Shown piece after piece: positions 14,995 through 16,032 of a stretch of 16,032 nt of DNA (the stretch's first letter is position 1; every line of letters starts with the position of its first letter). The position numbers and the translations under genes are program-made. The DNA lies in contig CBFGWV010000085.1 in the NCBI GenBank assembly GCA_965652545.1, positions 1 through 16,032 of the forward strand. Reading direction: 5' to 3'. Origin of the DNA: CBFGWV01 sp965652545. Lineage in GTDB: Bacteria; Pseudomonadota; Gammaproteobacteria; Competibacterales; Competibacteraceae. The notes beneath the pieces were generated by a model, which saw only the letters and a list, made by a program, of their open reading frames with translations, made no database searches and was not told the DNA's origin.

Positions 14995-15269
14995 TGTGTT
15001 TGGGGTTCTGGCTTTGCTAGTTGGGGTGTGGCTTGATTTTCTAACAGGCTACTGGGGCTTCCAGTCAGCGAGGAAAAAAGGGTATAAGTCAGGCAATTTT
15101 TTTTGTACCAGCTGTTATGTATGCTGTTTTTGTTTTCTCGGTGGATTTTGAGTTTGTAGTGAATAACAGCGTGTTGTCTTTAGTTGGGATGGTGGCGTTT
15201 CATTCTTTTGTATATTTTTTATTGCCATGGATTCTTGATAAATATTTTGAAGCGAGTGGTGATGTATGA
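14981..15269 (+). pseudogene. Small membrane-protein gene broken by one extra T in a T8 run (possible orphan immunity gene)
   Basis: ATG 14981 follows AAAGGA and opens MSIANVFGVLALLVGVWLDF, a transmembrane helix, then LTGYWGFQSARKKGYKSGNF. At the run of eight Ts (15097-15104) the frame goes to a Cys-rich stretch and a quick stop at 15149-15151. With seven Ts the reading continues smoothly as VPAVMYAVFVFSVDFEFVV, then SLVGMVAFHSFVYFLLPWIL and DKYFEASGDV, ending at TGA 15267-15269. The restored product is about 95 aa with roughly three hydrophobic helices. AT content resembles the toxin tip and gene D, so it may be an orphan membrane immunity gene left by an earlier tip exchange. The break could be a real mutation, a sequencing error or slippage at the homopolymer. 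Confidence 0.6.
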
Positions 15270-15316
15270 AATTGCTGCTGGATTCAAAAGTGCTGCAATT
15301 ATAGAGGAGGGCTGAT

Positions 15317-15400
15317 ATGGCTACGGCCCGAGCCTGGCCCGAAGCTGCTGAGGCTCTTCACGGCGATTCTATTGATCCTGCTCCATTAGTTCGTCAATGA
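15317..15400 (+). CDS. Tiny ORF (27 aa) with a strong ribosome-binding site
   Basis: The ATG at 15317 is preceded by GAGGAGG (15304-15310) at 6-nt spacing, the best such site in this stretch. The product begins MATARAWPEAAEALHGDSID and stops at 15398-15400. It has no recognisable domain and may be the start of a gene cut off by rearrangement near the IS66 insertion. An opposite-strand frame (15369-15449, starting MSQSRLGNRADRLDLEFIDE) competes with it, and neither can be confirmed. Apart from these, 15270-15475 shows nothing clear. Confidence 0.25.
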   Translation: MATARAWPEAAEALHGDSIDPAPLVRQ

Positions 15401-15475
15401 ACTCAAGATCGAGCCGGTCAGCCCGATTTCCTAGGCGTGATTGGCTCATGCGAGAGAGTCCGGATGTTCAGGGCG

Positions 15476-15489
15476 GTAAGCGGTGCAGC
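15476..15489. repeat. IS66 terminal inverted repeat (inner bases shown at one end only)
   Basis: GTAAGCGGTGCAGC at the outer boundary of the IS66 element; the mate lies outside the window, so the full repeat length cannot be measured. Confidence 0.65.
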
Positions 15490-15512
15490 AACCCCATCTA
15501 CCGGCGGTAAAA

Positions 15513-16032
15513 TCAGGCCGGTAAGCTGTCCTTGTAATTCCAGGGCAGGAAGGCATCGAGGTCGGCGTCGGTATTCATCTGAGGTAGATGGGTGAAGACC
15601 TCGACCAGATAGCCGTAGGGCTCGATGCCGTTGGCCTTGGCCGTCTCGATCAGGCTGTAGAGGGCGGCACTGGCCTGGGCGCCGTGCGGGGTGTGGCTGA
15701 AGAGCCAGTTCTTGCGCCCGATGACGAAGGGACGGATGGCGTTCTCGGCCGGGTTGTTGTCCAGCGGGATGTGTCCGTCGGTCAGAAAGACGGTCAGGCC
15801 ACGCCAGTGGTTGAGCAGATACCCCAAGGCCTTGCCCACGGCGCCTTTGGGCGGGACCTGGGCGATGGACTGTTGCAGCCAGGTGTGGAATTTCTCGATC
15901 ACCGGGGCACTGCTCTCTTTGCGCAGGGCCAAGCGCTGTTGGGGCGAGGCCTCTTGGGCCTTGGCCTGCTTTTCGAGCGCGTAGAGCTGGGTGATGAAGT
16001 TCAGGGCCTTGTCGGCCTTGCCGCGTTTGCCC
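15513..16032 (-). CDS. IS66-family transposase TnpC, C-terminal part (5' end beyond the window)
   Basis: The frame is open from the window edge to TGA (complement of 15513-15515). Going from the edge it reads GKADKALNFITQLYALEKQA, then SPQQRLALRKESSAPVIEKF, the DDE-domain C-terminal half. DNNPAENAIRPFVIGRKNWL follows, whose glutamate (complement of 15744-15746) is the third acidic catalytic residue of the DDE triad. The typical ending SLIETAKANGIEPYGYL and VFTHLP comes next. The final WNYKDSLPA corresponds to the short C-terminal extension seen in IS66 transposases. The reading is intact over the visible part; the first two catalytic aspartates are outside the window. Confidence 0.93.
   Translation of the reverse strand, partial: GKRGKADKALNFITQLYALEKQAKAQEASPQQRLALRKESSAPVIEKFHTWLQQSIAQVPPKGAVGKALGYLLNHWRGLTVFLTDGHIPLDNNPAENAIRPFVIGRKNWLFSHTPHGAQASAALYSLIETAKANGIEPYGYLVEVFTHLPQMNTDADLDAFLPWNYKDSLPA

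Larger units (their letters stand above)
15476..16032 (-). mobile_element. IS66-family insertion sequence, right end (runs off the window)
   Basis: The terminal sequence GTAAGCGGTGCAGC starts at 15476, as expected for IS66-family inverted repeats (GTAAGCG type). It lies 37 bp outside the transposase stop. The TnpC-type transposase reads inward on the minus strand. The 8 bp next to the end, TCAGGGCG (15468-15475), are the candidate target duplication; the partner copy would be outside the window. GC-rich sequence resumes exactly at this element after an AT-rich patch. Confidence 0.8.

Noticed and set aside
15369..15449. Minus-strand 26-aa ORF (MSQSRLGNRADRLDLEFIDE...)
   Set aside because: No ribosome-binding sequence ahead of the start and too short to assign; mentioned under the competing plus-strand ORF.
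1..16032. tRNA, rRNA, CRISPR array, replication origin
   Set aside because: No cloverleaf, rRNA signature, regularly spaced direct repeats or origin-like box clusters were seen on either strand.

Overview
The window is high-GC, Gram-negative (proteobacterial) chromosomal DNA, most likely from a gammaproteobacterium. This rests on the dipeptide/oligopeptide ABC ATPase pair, Sec-type signal peptides, REP-like palindromes, an IS66 end and an IS200-like remnant. I cannot name a species from the sequence.

Layout. (1) 1-1317: the end of an operon for a peptide/nickel-type ABC importer, with the C-terminal part of a DppD/OppD-like ATPase overlapping a complete DppF/OppF-like ATPase. (2) 1318-1887: a long non-coding gap holding two REP-like elements and two AT-rich perfect inverted repeats. 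(3) 1888-14653: a large co-directional island of exported proteins. Gene A (956 aa) is a secreted protein with one YD (RHS-type) motif followed by three ~230-aa supermodules of a repeated APLVGV motif plus paired IPT/TIG-like domains. Gene B (488 aa) follows after 13 bp and encodes a secreted glycine-rich protein. Gene C (about 2500 aa) is a giant multidomain RHS/YD polymorphic-toxin-like protein. Its layout is signal peptide, choice-of-anchor-U-like and IPTL-like anchor, ASH-like domain, two IPT/TIG, carboxypeptidase-regulatory-like domain, cysteine-containing region, NHL-like propeller, YD shell, DPLGL core end, and a 160-aa AT-rich tip with an HEFRH zinc-metallopeptidase motif. Gene D overlaps the end of gene C by ATGA and encodes a 195-aa exported protein, the candidate immunity protein.

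(4) 14654-15475: a degraded downstream zone typical of RHS tip turnover. It holds the left end of an IS200-like element cut off after nine tnpA codons, a small membrane-protein gene broken by one extra T in a T8 run, and tiny ORFs. (5) 15476-16032: the right end of an IS66-family element on the minus strand, running out of the window.

Reading of the whole: genes A-B-C-D look like a surface/secreted RHS effector locus. A Sec-exported teneurin-like RHS shell would carry a putative metallopeptidase warhead, matched by a periplasm-directed immunity protein. The IPT/TIG-rich gene A and Gly-rich gene B would be co-secreted partners. The fall in GC and change of codon use from about 13495 onward fit horizontal replacement of the toxin tip and immunity gene. 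Function is inferred from motifs; no searches were possible.
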